The notes under the pieces were generated by a model, which did no database searches, was not told the origin of the DNA, and worked only from the letters and a program-made list of their open reading frames with translations. A stretch of 64,000 nt of DNA from Paracyclopina nana (taxonomy: Eukaryota; Arthropoda; Copepoda; Cyclopoida; Cyclopettidae): contig JAGUCH010000003.1 of assembly GCA_019096065.1 (NCBI GenBank), positions 5,518,001 through 5,582,000 of the forward strand. The letters run 5' to 3'. This document shows, in pieces, positions 31,501-45,500 of the stretch (its first letter is position 1; each line of letters begins with the position of its first letter). The translations under genes and the position numbers were made by a program.

Positions 31501-34500
31501 CCACGGACCAATTTTCCACTTTGGAGGGCAGTCGAGCACAGAGCAAAACTGTTGAGTTATGGGGGGAGGCTGCGGGCAAAAGGAGTCATCAACTCTCAAA
31601 ATGTTATTGCCACCGTGTCGCACTTCTTGAATGCATGTCACAACCCTGGTTTGTATTCCCCCGCCGCACGTTTTGGAGCAGCCCGAGAAGTCTGAGACAT
31701 TCCACCTGTACGTAAGAGAAAATAGGGATCATACAATGCTGAAGTTACGCACAGAGCTAGGGATATCACCTCGGAGGACAGGGATGATCGTTGCAGGTTC
31801 GCACGATAACTTCGGGCCGTTCTGACATGTCACAGTGCATTGGAGAAACGGGATCGTCCACTTCATTGACACATATGATTTTCGACTCTTGCAGCCCTCC
31901 AAGGCAAGATTCGGAGCAAGCAGTGAATCCCACATCCTGCCACTTATATTTGGCCCCTTCTATATCGTTGGCAGTGATTTTTTCCAGTCGATGAGGTGTT
32001 TCGTCTCGTTGCACGTTGGGGCTTCTCAGCGGTGCGGTCACAGGGGGGAGAAATGGCCCATGGACCCCTGAGTGGCAAAGGCCAGAGAAGCAGATTTCTG
32101 TGGTTGGTGGCTTGGGCCCTGGGCACTCATGATCCGGCAGAACTGCGACAGTTTTTGAGAACTCGAGGAAGATTTTGCATTCGACTTTCCTCTCCCGGAT
32201 TCCTTCTCCGCAGGGAGAGCTGCATGGGCCCCAATCTTCCACGATAAAGCTGCAAAGATGAATTGATAGTATGCACTAGCTCTGCTCAAGCACAAAAATA
32301 CTACTGTGACAATCATGCCTCCTACATCATTGCAACATGATACCAAGCATATGTGCAGTGATGCGAATGGCTGGTACGACGAGAACAAAATTACATCAAT
32401 TGGCAACCCCAAGAAATAATCTCGCAAAGATTTGTAGAATGTACCATTGGATTTGTGCTCAACTAACCGGAACGGAGGAATGGCTAAAAGGGTTTTTATA
32501 TATGCATATAAACCATACAGCTTGCAACTGACAAGGCACTTGCAACAACCCAGATATCCTAGAGGACTTATTACAATTTTCAAAGCGCCATCATGCTCCA
32601 GCAGTGTCTTTATAAAGAAATGCGAGGGAAAGAGTGGAAAGTTGTGCCAATGCATTGAAGGTGCAGAAAAAAGTGGGAGATCCTTGCAATATTAATGCCC
32701 CGCTTGAACAAAAAAGTAATGCACGTGTCAATCTGTATAGCTCTGGATAATCAACATTTCAGCGCTCGATATCCTCAAAGATGCATTTCTGCTGAAAAAT
32801 AAACCGTAAGAAATCAAAACAGCCGAACAAGAGGGTATACGTAGATTCATGGGATATATCAGTACAAGCTACTACTACAGAAGATATAGTATCTTTAATG
32901 TATTCTGAGTGCAGACAACCAAAAGAATCGTGGTCGTCATTTGTGTGCTGTTGTCGATGATAAGTGCATGAAGAGTGCTCATAAAGCTGGCTATCTATGA
33001 GGTGCTGTAGCATTAATAATTCATGATTGAAAATTGCTCACACATATTACCTTACGTACAACCACCCACAAGCAAAAAATGTTCGGATCGCCGGCGATCC
33101 AAGGCTGATAGCAGTAAAATTGCAGGAAGACAGATCAATAATGGCAATTGTGAAACTTTTGTCATATTGAGTGCAAGCCAAAGTTTGACCCGATCACACG
33201 CACAAAAGTATAAATACTATGGTTTCATATTAATTGCAGTTACACAAACGATTTCGCATACATGTGTTTCAAGGCTAGCCACTACAAAATGTATCCTATG
33301 CTTGTATCCCCGTTCATTTCAGCTGGAAACCCTGTCGTAAACTTACGTCGGTTCACTCGGAATGACGGTGGAGGCCAGCAGCGAAGTCGAGGCCACTTTC
33401 GCAGTCGCATTCATCACTGGCAACTCTTCAGTCTTTTTGGCCTCAGATTCTTCTTCAGGACTTGAAGTCATTCCAACTTCTTGCGACGAAGAAGGAGGAG
33501 GAGGTTTGAGAATCCCACTATCAAGTTTCATCCATCCAGTTGTAACGACCGAGTTGCCGTGAGATGGCGTGGAAGCAGTTTTCTTTTCTCTGGACTCGCC
33601 CTTTTCAGAACAATCAAGGTCAATTCCCGTGCAAGGCTGTCTCGACAAAGGCTTCATGGCAAAGTTGCACGCTCCTGAGGGGTAGCCATGTCCATCTCGA
33701 CAGACCACGTTTCGATGTTGGAGCCCTTGGCCACATTTCATGTTACACTAGCGAGCGAGCGAGAGAGAAAAAATGAAATTATAATGGCGGAGAAGAAAGC
33801 AGCAGCTCTTTTTTCAACATTCGTAGCATTTGAACGACGATACTATCTATGAATCTGTTCATATTTTACGTGAGGAGAATTGAATTGCAGCGGATACGTA
33901 CGCATGGAAGTGGCCAAGAAATAGTGTATGTGAGACATCAAATAGCCCTCCCGCTTTCTTTCCCGTCTTTCAGCAAATCGTAGGTGATTTTTTTCCCACA
34001 CACAAGCCATAGTCGCGCAGAGCAAAAAAGACGAGACGTTTTGGCATAACTGACTCGCAAATGGTAACTTGTCAGACTTTTTGCACAGCGGATCCCACTG
34101 AAAAGACTACATTTGCAGTTGAAAGAAGACATAAAAATCTAGCTCCTCGCGACACTGGATGATTTCAGATATTGGCTTTTGCAGCTGTCAGCTCGTAGTT
34201 TCTCGGAAGAAAATACTTTGTGCTTCCATGCCTTCCACCATTTTCTCCCGTGCAATGTTACTATATTTAGTGGCAGTTACCAATCAGTCCTTTTTTTTTT
34301 GCTCACCTCTGACCAAATCCCCGCGTACCACTGGGGACAGTTGTCGATGTTGCATGACTCTCTGGCGGGAGGCTTCAAATCTGGACACTTTTCATCGGGG
34401 ACCTGAAATAAAAACGTCGTCATATTTCAGCAGCAAAAGGAGTCGAATTAGAAAGTAGGCGTTCCACAAACAACTTGAAAGAAGAAGAAGGCAAGGCCAG

Positions 34501-36563
34501 AGCAAATATTTGGCTGCACTGTCATCGTCAAAGGTCACGAAAAAATCTAGCTACAACATCCTTTTTTGCCTACGCAACAGAGGAAGGGATGATGCCCTTT
34601 CAATTTGGGAAGAAAGTCTGGATTTTTCCCAAGGGCCCATTAGCTTACCATTAAAACTCTAAGCTGCTGTACTGTCGTACTATGCTTACTGCTGGGGATA
34701 AAATATGAAAAGAGCCCCAAATTGTCACGTTTTGCTAATTCCTAATTCAATCGCGAAGGCAAAAACGTGAAGGGAATATTTTCCAAAATTTACTCGGCTG
34801 GCTCTGCATTTGATTGCAGCGATGCTGTCTTAACTTACCGTGACCTTCTCACTGTCTTTGTCAATAATACATTTGACGAGTCGGGTCCTGAGGCCGCCTC
34901 CGCAAGATTGGCTGCACGCTTGCCAGTCCTCGACTTCCCATCTAAAAAATCGCATGACAATTTTCGATTATTACATTTTATCCGAGATTGTTTTATTCAC
35001 CTTGCAGGACACGGGTGTCCGTTGCACGGAGCCATTCTCGAGGCCGGTTTCTCCCCTACATTGCATAAATCATCGAGCACCACCTCCTTCGTCGAGTTGT
35101 TCTGGCACACCGATCGGGCCATCATGTAGCCCCCTCCGCACGGAGCGGAGCAATGCGAAATGGCGACCTCCGACCACACAAAGGCCACTTTATTCTCGCA
35201 GATGTCATGGCCCCCGCAGACGCCGCAAGAGTCTAGTTTTTTGCTCGAGCCCACCATTAGATCGCAGCCCACACCCTGAAAATTGATTGGTGAGAATTAA
35301 AAGAATCCAGTTCCCATTATATGACATTGCAGCAAACACTTGCATTGGATAGTATATGTGTAAATGCTTACTTGGCAAGTTCCGTTGATGCAAACATCCA
35401 ACGAGTCGTGGCTGCATCTTGTACCGTCAACGACTTTGCTTTCCAATTTTGCCTTAATGGTGACATCCTCAGTGGCTTGGCACCACAAAGCACAGGGCTC
35501 TTCTTCGTGGATAAAAGCCTCCCAGGAAAAGTTTCGCCCCTAAAGATAGCAAATTTCAGCGTGAGTGTGGTTCTTTTTTGCTTTCACGATGACCCCCATG
35601 AGAGTAGACAACGCCAACGTTACTTGTGCTGGTAATTGTTTTGGTGTACAAATATGAGCACCGGGAACCGAGTAAAATATTGTCCTTCTAGCTCTTGAAA
35701 TTGAGGTAAATTACATATGTAGGCAGAGTGTCAGGATATGCCTAGCCTCCAAACACATGGCGCCATTTCCTACGCTAATTGGTACGAAGAGGCAGAAAAC
35801 AACAATTGACTCTCGACTGTGCTACACACAAATAATCAGAGTGTCTTCAAAGGAGCTTTCTCCTCCTACTTCCTCCTCATGGCATGATGAAGTAGGCTCT
35901 TTTTGTCTCCATTGATGCGTACTTCTAGCGCGGAGGAGGAAGAACAACTTGGGAAAAATGGGGCCATCTTCCTTGGAAGAATATATACTACATCTAGCTG
36001 CATGCTGCCGCAGCTCTGACCGAGAGAACGAAGAAAAACTTGAAAGGCATTTTGGGCGAGAAAATCAGCAGACAAAGTGGTTCCTCGGCCAAGATGAAAG
36101 TAACTTTGAATGCTCGCAACCCTGGCATACAGATGGCCACTGCTGCTGAGAAAATGGTCCTAAAGAGGGTAAAATATTGAATTTTGACCCCCTTTGCAGC
36201 AATGATCCTTAAAGGGGATTAACCAACATAATCCATGACGACCAACTTTTTGTTGGAGAGTACTGCTACATCTCCTCAAGGGTCAAGAGATCCACTCGCT
36301 CCTGACTTTTTGCCCAAAGTCTTTAATATTTCGGACTTTTTCTTCCCAACTTCTACAGCTTTCACTTCTTCTTTGGAATATGAAATTCCGCGTACCTGAT
36401 GCAAAATTCCATTATGCTGGGCACACTGCTCGCCTCTGAAGTCTTTTCCATCATCTGGGCAAGGCTGCATGTTGCAAATTTGGTGCTGTTGCTCCTCCTC
36501 CTCCTTTTGGACGATGGATGAGCTGATGCCTCCACCACAAGATCTTGAGCACGTCGACCATTC
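28537..36563 (-). CDS. ADAMTS-like extracellular matrix protein: 11 TSP1 repeats, Ig domain, PLAC
   Basis: A secreted matrix protein related to ADAMTSL, without a protease domain. Sixteen core exons keep frame: 36396-36563, 35372-35539, 35001-35275, 34839-34941, 34307-34402, 33347-33747, 31770-32249, 31495-31705, 31034-31223, 30754-30910, 30446-30630, 29850-30382, 29332-29552, 28960-29287, 28696-28906 and 28537-28640. A further in-phase exon, 29665-29772, is optional. Domain order: TSP1-1; ADAMTS cysteine-rich module (WEAF, ALWC, DGTRC, DVCINGTCQ, CGVCGG); TSP1-2 to TSP1-8 (CSxxCGxG patterns); an Ig domain (IRCPV ... DAGTYTC); an acidic His/Asp/Asn-rich linker; TSP1-9 to TSP1-11; a Thr-rich linker; and a PLAC domain ending in C-C-L-S-C. 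The usual spacer after CGVCGG is absent. The likely first exon is at 61759-61821, giving 1,297 or 1,333 residues. Relatives organise extracellular matrix and basement membrane. Confidence 0.92.
29665..29772 (-). CDS. Optional 36-codon hydrophobic exon of the ADAMTS-like gene
   Basis: This 108-nt segment has a good acceptor (AATTTAG) and donor (GTAAAA), is phase 0 at both sides and contains no stop, so it can be included or skipped without shifting frame. It encodes a hydrophobic run, LLVIFILSILAQ, preceded by Ser/Thr/Cys. That is unusual in the middle of a secreted protein. If included it would put a possible membrane segment between the acidic linker and TSP1-9. It could equally be intron sequence. 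Confidence 0.4.
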
Positions 36564-39500
36564 CTAGGGACAATAAAAAGGGAGAATTAGTTGGAAAGAA
36601 AGCAACTGTTATGCGGGACTTCAGTGTGAGAATGTCTGCAGTCGTTAAGAAGGGAATTGTGTATGGTGTGCATTTGGCCACTACCAACCAACAACATCAT
36701 GATGCGTTGCAGTCCAATGAATATAAAGCTAACAAGCAAATTGGTTGCTTCTATCTCCTTCACGGCTATAAGAAGCTTTTACAATGTATAGCAGAGGATG
36801 CTGTCATCATCAGCAAAGTAGTGACTGACTTTACTGTGTAATTTCACTAGGCCTAAAATAGCCAGGCAGGAAATGCCATAACTAGAAATGAGGTTATTTT
36901 TCTCCCTGCCTGCCAACATTCCCTAAGTGCTCAGATTGTGAAAGCTCTTCACTTTTTCCACGATGGCACCAATATGTATGCTAGCAAGATGGCTTTCGTG
37001 ATTTTGTGCCACAAATCGATTACTGAATTACGTAAATGAGCGGACCCCACGGCATTTTCTCATAACAGCAGATGATGCACATGTGCCATTTTCTCATCAA
37101 ATCACAATCGTAACACAGCACTATAAAAGGGAAATTTCCGTCTGCCATCAACGAACGCGTAACACAGCTAAAAGTAAACATCTCTCAACATATCCTTTTG
37201 GGCCAAGAACGTCCTCTGTGGCTCTGTACAAACAACATTGAGGAAAAGGCCTCGCTGATGGTGCTGCTACGAAGGCTGCTATGCCCATGTTATCATCATT
37301 GTGAGCAGTTCCATTTCCGGAATCTAGCGTGATCCACGAGCTCGCCTTGTACAAAATAGTAAATGCCGTCTTGCCGAGTTTGTCCCTCTCTCGATGTATT
37401 TGTGCGAAGACCGCACTGGATGAAATCGAGGCCAAGGTTCACTAATGATGATGCAGCCCTAGTATTCTTAATGATCATGATCGCAGCGGCCAAATCCGAA
37501 AAAAAGAATAGAATGCTTGGGTGCCCTACTGCTTATTGAGGTGACCATCATTTGTTAGCAAGTTTTAGACTTTTAACGTGCAAGAAGCACGTCCAAACTT
37601 TGAAAAATGGTCCATATCACGCCAATGCATAAGTTTTCATGGTCCGCCTTTTTTTTATAATCTCGGCTTAAACAATGTATGAGTGATATCGTGGCAGATA
37701 ATGTGGCATAGCTTTAATGCCAAAATGAAGAAGGATGCCAGAAGGCAACAATTGTGGAAAATGACTCTGTACTCTCACTTTGTAGTAATGCAAAGATGGC
37801 CATAAAACGTTGGAAGTGCCATGTTCCGAGGCCTCAGCTGCTTTTTCTGCAAACAATCCAATTGAGAAAGTGCAGGTTTAATGCTAAGTCACGCAAAGCA
37901 TGTATGCTGAATTTGTAACAAAGCAACTTTCAGCTTGATTTAGAGCCTGGAAGTATTTAGCAAAAGTATAATCTAGGAATGAGACAAATGTAGGGTTTTT
38001 TTTCCAAGAAAATTCTTTTTTCCTCTGCCCTTTACAGAGTTATCTTGATTCTAGGGACAAAAGCAACTACCAGAGAGAGAAAAGATAATCAATTCTGGAC
38101 ATCTCCCTGTCGAAAGGTATCGCCGACAAATATCTGTAGTGCAGTGCGCTGTGTTTTAGCCAGTCTATAACTCAATTGAACAGAATTCACGGGACCGTGG
38201 AAATCTTTTTAGCAACGAGCTTCTACTGCTAGAGAATTCAACCTATGCAATTCATGGCCAGCTCTTCCTAGATTAACTCTATAGCTTATCAAGGAGAAAC
38301 TTTCGGTTTTTTACAAACTCCTACATTATCTCAGGTGAATGCGGTGACCACAATGTGTTGACTGTCACCAGACGATTGTGATTGAATTCTCTTGTTCTAC
38401 CACAAACCTTTTCTTGGTCAAATATTCATGGTGTTTGCTCTTCGTCCCACCAACACAAGAGCCCAATCACTTAGCACCCCATAGAGTTTGAGGGGACCCG
38501 CTGATCAGCGCTTGGAATTCGGGGAGGAAGGGGATGGCTTCTCAATAAACAAAAAAGAGTACATACCCGACAGTAATTTTGACCTCGGATCCCCTCTTTG
38601 TGGCATTTTTATTGAATGGCTGACTAAGCCAAGCACCCTCCGCTGATAAAGCTGATGCACGATAATGTGTGCGTAGAGAGGATTGTGTTTAAGTCCACTC
38701 TGTTTTTGGAACCGCCGCTTTGACAAGTTTTTTAATCACAACAAATATCCCTGGTAGCGCTGTCAACTGGTAAATAAACATAAATAAAGAAACAAAATAT
38801 TGTGCCTCGAACAGAGAACACGTGCACATTCGTGACATCTTCTTTCGTCAAGAATTAACGGTAAGCAGAGCTTTTTCTTTTGTTTGTTTCGTTCATATTT
38901 TCATGAGCGCTTGCACATATCATTTCACACTGAAGAAAAGCGAGTTTTAGCTAACAAAATAGTTGTTCAAAATGGCAACTAATTTTCCAAGGCTATTGTT
39001 TTCAATTGCCACTAGAAGTTCCAATTCAAAAACAAGTTTGGCAAAGCTAATCAGATAATCTCACACGTAGAATGAGTGGCATGCCAAGAGCTGAGATACT
39101 TTCAGAGAGGGTCAAATCAGCATTTAGCAACTGTCAATCTTTTGTCAGGAGACAAGATATTGGTGCCTGCGAGGCAAGTTTGACTTTTAAAGCTGTTAAC
39201 TTTAAAGATTCTAAGCCTTTTTGGTGGTAAAATAAGATGGAACACTTTGATGCCATGTAATTGAGACTTGAAAGGAAGGGGCTGTAAAAAGGACTAGCTC
39301 CTTCATTTTTTGCTGGCTTCTTACGTCACCTGCAGTTGAAGTTGCTGACTTCAATGCCACAAGCAAATTTTGGCAAGAAAGTGATCACTTTGAGAGCACA
39401 AACAAGCGTCTTTGTCGTCCCGTAAGGGGTTGTAGTAGCATAGTCTGTAAAGGGTGAAACTTAAGCACAGGGGGAGTTTAGATTCAAATCTTGGAAACTT

Positions 39501-42500
39501 TAAATAAAAAGGGATCCCTGGAGTCAGCTTTAATAGTCGTAAACACGTCACATCAAACACTTTTTATGGAGCCAACTTGTAATGGTTTTTAGACAACTTC
39601 AGCATGCTCTGACTACACATAATGTGAATGGCTTTGTTTATTATAAAACGACTTAGTCAGTGCAAAAAAAGGCCTGCTTGAATAATCCATTTGTCTCTGT
39701 TCGTACGTGGCCAATTCATTCATTAACTCGTATAAGGTCTTCTTTCAATTTGTCTTGTTTTGACAAAAGTATGACAAACATTTTTCGAGTAGTGTGTTTA
39801 CCTCGTGAGTTCTAAAGGCCACCTTCTTAGCTTTGTTTGGACTGTTGAGGAATAATTGTTCCAAGGCTCGGTTGGAGTCGTCAACCCAGCAGGAACTAAG
39901 AATTTGTCTCACAACCACATATTTTCTGGCTCCCCAAAAAAAGTTAGTTAGCCAACCAGCTCAGCTAAACTACTACGTGATAGATTGTTGTATGCAGCCA
40001 AGGAGCAAGAGATTGGTTTCCTTCCTTCTTCACTGCCATTGACGAAGTTTTTTCTTATTGTGATATTGTTCTTGATCTTCCTAGATCACACGCATTAGTG
40101 AGCGCAATCTGGCAAAGCTCTTATGTATCCTTAGTAGATATCAAATTTTGCCCTGTAGGCCCTTTCATCAAAGTCGAATCAACCACTGCAATCACGCTGA
40201 TTTTCAAGTCTTGGGGATGGCTAGGTTTTGCAAAACAAAGCTTGAGTTTAAGCATGTTTTTTTGGGTGGCTGGAAGTTTCAATTGCAAGTTTGTAAACAC
40301 TCTTTTTGCTCTCAGGTTTGCTTTGGCTGAAAGTGTCAACAAAATTGATTTATGTCGTACCTGCACTCAGGCAGTTGCAGTGCTACACGCAGAAGGCCTT
40401 TCAAGCATAGAAAGGCCACATTTGCATGCTGAAGGATTCTTTTGGGGGGCCAAAGTTTTCCCATCTTCGTGATCATAATTGATAATTGAGCTGGGAAAAA
40501 ATGAGAGTGGAGCCCTATCAATCACCATTACTCAATCAACTATCGAACCCACTTACCAGATCATAGTTTTGATGAGAACAGGTTGCAAAAAACAGCGTGG
40601 TGATCTTCACTTGAAAGTTTGTTTTCCTTTGCTTGAGGACTACTTTGCTTGTGTGTGAGCGTGGGGCTCACAACGCAAACTTGCTCACTTTGATTCAACT
40701 TTTTTGGTAGGCAGCTCGCTCTTTTTGATGAAAACTGAAACTTGGAGCACCAGCAAATCAAAAGTGACTTTAAAGCGAAACTTTTCTTTTTTACACTGCT
40801 CCATAGTTTATGGCGGCTTGCTGTTGAAAATTAGCCGGCATCGCGCAAAATGGCTAACTTTTTTATCACACGGCTAGATACAGGATATGGCTGTCGGCTA
40901 CTTGAGCTTTTGTAATCTAGTCCTACGTCGGCTAACTTCAGTATTTTACTTCTTCTTATATGAAAGTTGGCAATTATTTTCAAACTGAACCAACTTTCAA
41001 AGTTGCTACAACATAAGTCTTGAGGTCTGTTTGGTCTGCCAACATCGTAGGTTTTTCGACTCTTACGGAAATGGAACTTGCACTCAACTCTGAAAACAAG
41101 CTGAGAGGTCAAAAATGCAAAAGTCTGTTCGGTATTGGCTTGTTCCAAAATTGGTGGCATTTGGCATCCTTTACAAAGTTTAGTTAAGGTAGTACTTCGT
41201 AAGAAGGGAAAAAAACTTCATTAGTTGCTCGTAAACGGACTTGCTTCTTCCAAATTGAGTTGGGGGCAAAAAAAGGAGCAAAACTCAAATGGGTTTTGTC
41301 ACACCTACCAAAAATGCTGCAAAAAAGATGCCCATTTGCGACGGTTGAGCTAAATGAGCCTTTTCAACCTCACAAGTATCTACCTATTTTTACAACCACG
41401 CTCGCTCTGAAAATAGGCTCGTCGAAAAATGGCACCCAAGAACCACTCAGCTTTAAAATTGGGACTTGCCAAACAAGCTTAGTTTTTTTATCAGCTACTC
41501 AGTGTAGATATCTGGAGAGAGTTAGTTGTTGGACAAAAATCTCGTTCGTGGTGAAACCAATGCACGCTTTTATTCTAGCACAAATGGGCGGAATTGTCTT
41601 CTTTAATAGCAATAAATGCAGGTTTTCATCATTAAAGAAGTCGAGCCCATTTGAGCGGCCCGAGGCGTTTGAAAACATATCGTATTTGTAAACAGGTTAA
41701 CTTTTTTCCTAGGGTTATGCTTCTAAGCACTTCTAGAGGAATGTTGAGTAAGCCACAAAAAGGAGGAATTTTACCTTTAGGGAGGGAAAAAGTGGTGAAT
41801 TTTTGTTAATTATTCAGCGTTTTTATATGCAAATATAAATGATGATCATATTGCAATAATACTGATAGCCCTGCATTGCAGTTCAATTGTGGTCAGATGA
41901 GAAGTCATTTGGCTTTTATTTTATGCCGAGACCTTAGAGTAGTAGTATAATGCTTAATGTCCGCGGCATTTCCACAAAGACTGCTTAATTTATGGCTAAA
42001 GCTGCAAGAAGAGAGGTTTTAGCCAAGTAAAATTCCGAATGATTTTTCCTTCAACAGCCATCATTATTTGACGACATGACAGCAGCATGTTTTTGTTCCT
42101 ATAGGAAAATGGGTTGAAAAGTTGTGAAATGAAGCGAACATCTCCTGCAAATTCATATCGGAAACCAATGATCAATTCAACACATTGGCAATTAATCGAG
42201 GAGGCCTTTCTCTGTGGCCAAGGTTTTTTGCGAGGGAAACTTATTTCAGCCCACAAATGGTGCTGCTCAGTGACACTTTTTCGTCTGTGTGGTCCACTCC
42301 AACAGCAGCCAGGCAAGGAAAAGGATCCTAAAGTTAAATATGACCATTTGGATGTGGCTTAACTTGACCCCACCCTTATGGGGGGCTTAGCATCAGAAAG
42401 GTCACAAAAATTCTAGTATTCTCGTGAAAAGTGTTTCTTGTACCTCATAATTATGAGTGCGCTGTCTCCTCCCTGCGTTTTTTGGTCCCAGTCCCCTGAC

Positions 42501-45500
42501 AGATAATCTGGTATGTCTTGAGCGGCGCAATGCATCGCATGCTTGACTTGTTATGAAAATATGCTATAAACTTGGCCTGAGTTGCTGGTGTTGTGCACTT
42601 TGTAAGGTCAGTAATTAGATTTTAGGCCGAGTTAAAAATGATGGTGCTGCGTTTTGTGGCGCTGGTGCACTTTTGGCGTTTGCTTCAAAGAGAGTTTCTC
42701 TGTTTGACATGCTCTGCAGCATTTGTGATGATTCTGTGATAAAGTTGGCTGATTGGCTTGTGTGTGGTGCAACTCGAGAAAAAAGTGATGATGATTGTGG
42801 AAGAAGGGAATTCCAGTGCTTAGGTTTCTATTTGTCCATCTTCTCTATTTGCACAGTGTACTAGTAGCGTGGAAGTCGGTATGTATAGTCGAGTACTGCA
42901 AGAGTTGTAAGTTTTATTTAAGACGGCCTTGCTGTATATTAGATTAGCTGAGAAGATAAATTCATTCCTTTTGACCATCATATACTCTTTGTACCGCAAG
43001 CTATATAGCAATATGGCCGAGCAGAACTCAAAATTCAAATTCTCCCAATTTCCTCAAGAATGTCAATGTGGCATGCAGGTGTGCACAGGTAGAAGTAGTA
43101 AAGAAAACTCTCGAGCCCCTGCACACTTGAAAATCAGAAAAACAAAGCCTCCGTACGTGCTAAGTAGGATATGCATTGATTCACCTCTGATTAGTCATTT
43201 ATTTACTGGCCTCCGTTCCTGCAATGTCTTTCTTGGCTAATTTTCCGCTTCCCTAGGGAGCCCCATTTTCTGGGTAGGCCACTGCAAAATTTGCTCTAAT
43301 GACAGTGTATCTCTGCAGAGCTGAGCAAAGTTGTGCTCCTCTGCGACAAAAATGCCTCTTTTTTCGGCATCCAAATTACCCCGACTGAGAGCTGACGTGC
43401 ACTAACGAAGCATATATACAGTGCTCGCGAATGAAAACTCGCGCATTATTTTATTATGCATTACATTATTGCTAGAAGATGCTCTCTTATGCATTGCTCA
43501 GGGGCCAAGATCCCGCTAAGAACCTCTTGACACATGAGATTGCTTTCTGATCACTTTTGCAGGGGCTTCTTTTCCTTTACAGCTTTTTTTGCTCGCCTTA
43601 CGCAGCATCTTTGCAAACAAAGGCCCATTGAAACCGCAGCCAGCACCAAAAGTGTCAGACAGCTAGGTTATTGTTGCAACCAGGCCTGTGTGTCGACAAC
43701 TTCCAGGAAAAATTGCTACCCACCCCTTTTTCGAAGTGATAATAGGAAAAAACTGCAAATAGAGGATGACAATTGAAAAATCTCCACTTCCCTCCAAAAT
43801 GGTACTTGGCCTGAATTTTCTGCCTTTATAAAAGGAGAGCCGGTCCCCTTCCTTCTCGTGCACGCGTATATTACTGCCGTATACTATGTAGTTTGCCTGA
43901 CTGGCTTTCTTGCAGCAACTACTACCACATTAGATGACAGATGTAAGGGGAGCCTTGGGAAGGCAACTAGGCTAAGAGATTTGCGCTAAGGAAGGTAGAA
44001 GTAGTGGAATAATGTAGTGAGATAGATGGATGTAAACACGAAGAAGGACTGACAAAAAAGCAGCTCGCTTTTTCTATTTACACGCCAGCAGCTGTCGAGC
44101 ACATATCATCAACTATCCGCATCATTTTGACAGATTTCCAAGCAGCTGCTGCTGACGCAGTTTGCTCTAAATTTGCGGAGATGCCTGCTTAGTTTTCTTG
44201 ATGCCTACCTGTTTACCTTGCGATCTTGATTAATGAGCACGAGCGAAAAAGTGATGGCTGCTATGAATCAGCAAAAGCGGACGTTTTCCTCTCCTTGATG
44301 TACAAGTTGTATTAGCCTTTTTGCGCATAGCAGATCATGGAATCTGGCTGCTTGGCTGGGTGATTCATGCCATTTCTGCAGAAGAATCTCTGCTGGCATT
44401 GCCCAATCAGAAGGCGCTTTTCACTATACGCCTATTTGTGCGGAAATGCCATTAGCCCGAGTTGAAATGTTTCTGAGAGAGGGATAATGATTCAGGCCCC
44501 TTTGCAGGTAATCAAGATTGACAAAGATCCATCCCTGGTAGTGGTGTTATTGTGCAACTTTCTTCCAACTGCCATTTTCTGGGACACTGGAGAATCATCA
44601 GCACTCGCATCGCTGTAATTGCTCTAGAAACTACCCCACTAGGCTACGCGATCAGCTTGATTGATGCACCATCATGCATGAAATAACAGTCCTGAGGGGT
44701 TCTGCCCAAAAGTGGCAAAATGCAAACTAAGCTCTTATTGTGGAATGAATGCCTCTTCTCTTATCAGGCATCTCGGGATCATCTATCTGGCTCCTGCCTA
44801 GAATAGAGGTCAGAGCCCGCGGAATTCAATACATAAATTGGCTCAAACAATCGCGAGCTGCCGCTGGTGCAAGAGCAATCAACTAATATCTGATAGGGTT
44901 CCTCGACCCGAACTTTTAAGGGCCTTCAGGGGCTGAAACAATTTTCCACCGTGTTGTGTGGCCATCATAGTTTCACGCCACGGAAACTAGCCCTTAGGCT
45001 CTCTCAGTTGGGGATGACCAAGTATGTTGACACTGCCTGAGGTTTTTGCTAATTATTTCAAGACAAAATGCTGTGCTTATGCCATAGTTTTAAGAGCCCT
45101 TTGAACGGCTCATAGTTGCAGCCTAAGGGTTGAAGCTAGCGAGAATATTACAAAAAACTGATATCCGACGGAGTCATGAACAATAACGAGGGTGTAATTA
45201 AAATGGGATCTTGTTGTCTCTAGATCTTTATCATACGTTGGAATTCTAGTTTGGCCACTATATATCTACTGCCCGACGATCTCCTGGAGTATCAGGTGCG
45301 CTTAATTTGAGCCTATAAGCGTTGAAAAATTCGCGGTCGTTCCTGCTCGTTCTGCATGACTCTAATTATAATCTTTTAGGAACGTGTTTTTTGCCGTAAG
45401 AAGTCATGCAATTTTGTTTGTTGATCCTTCTTGGAATCCACGTGGCTTTTTCCCCTCTCCATCTTCCAGCTGGGTTTCTTGGCTCACCGCTCTACTATTT

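Noticed and set aside
39430-39510. Possible tRNA-like or mitochondrial-derived stretch
   Set aside because: A GATTCAAATC word resembles a T arm, but no cloverleaf could be drawn with a plausible anticodon stem.
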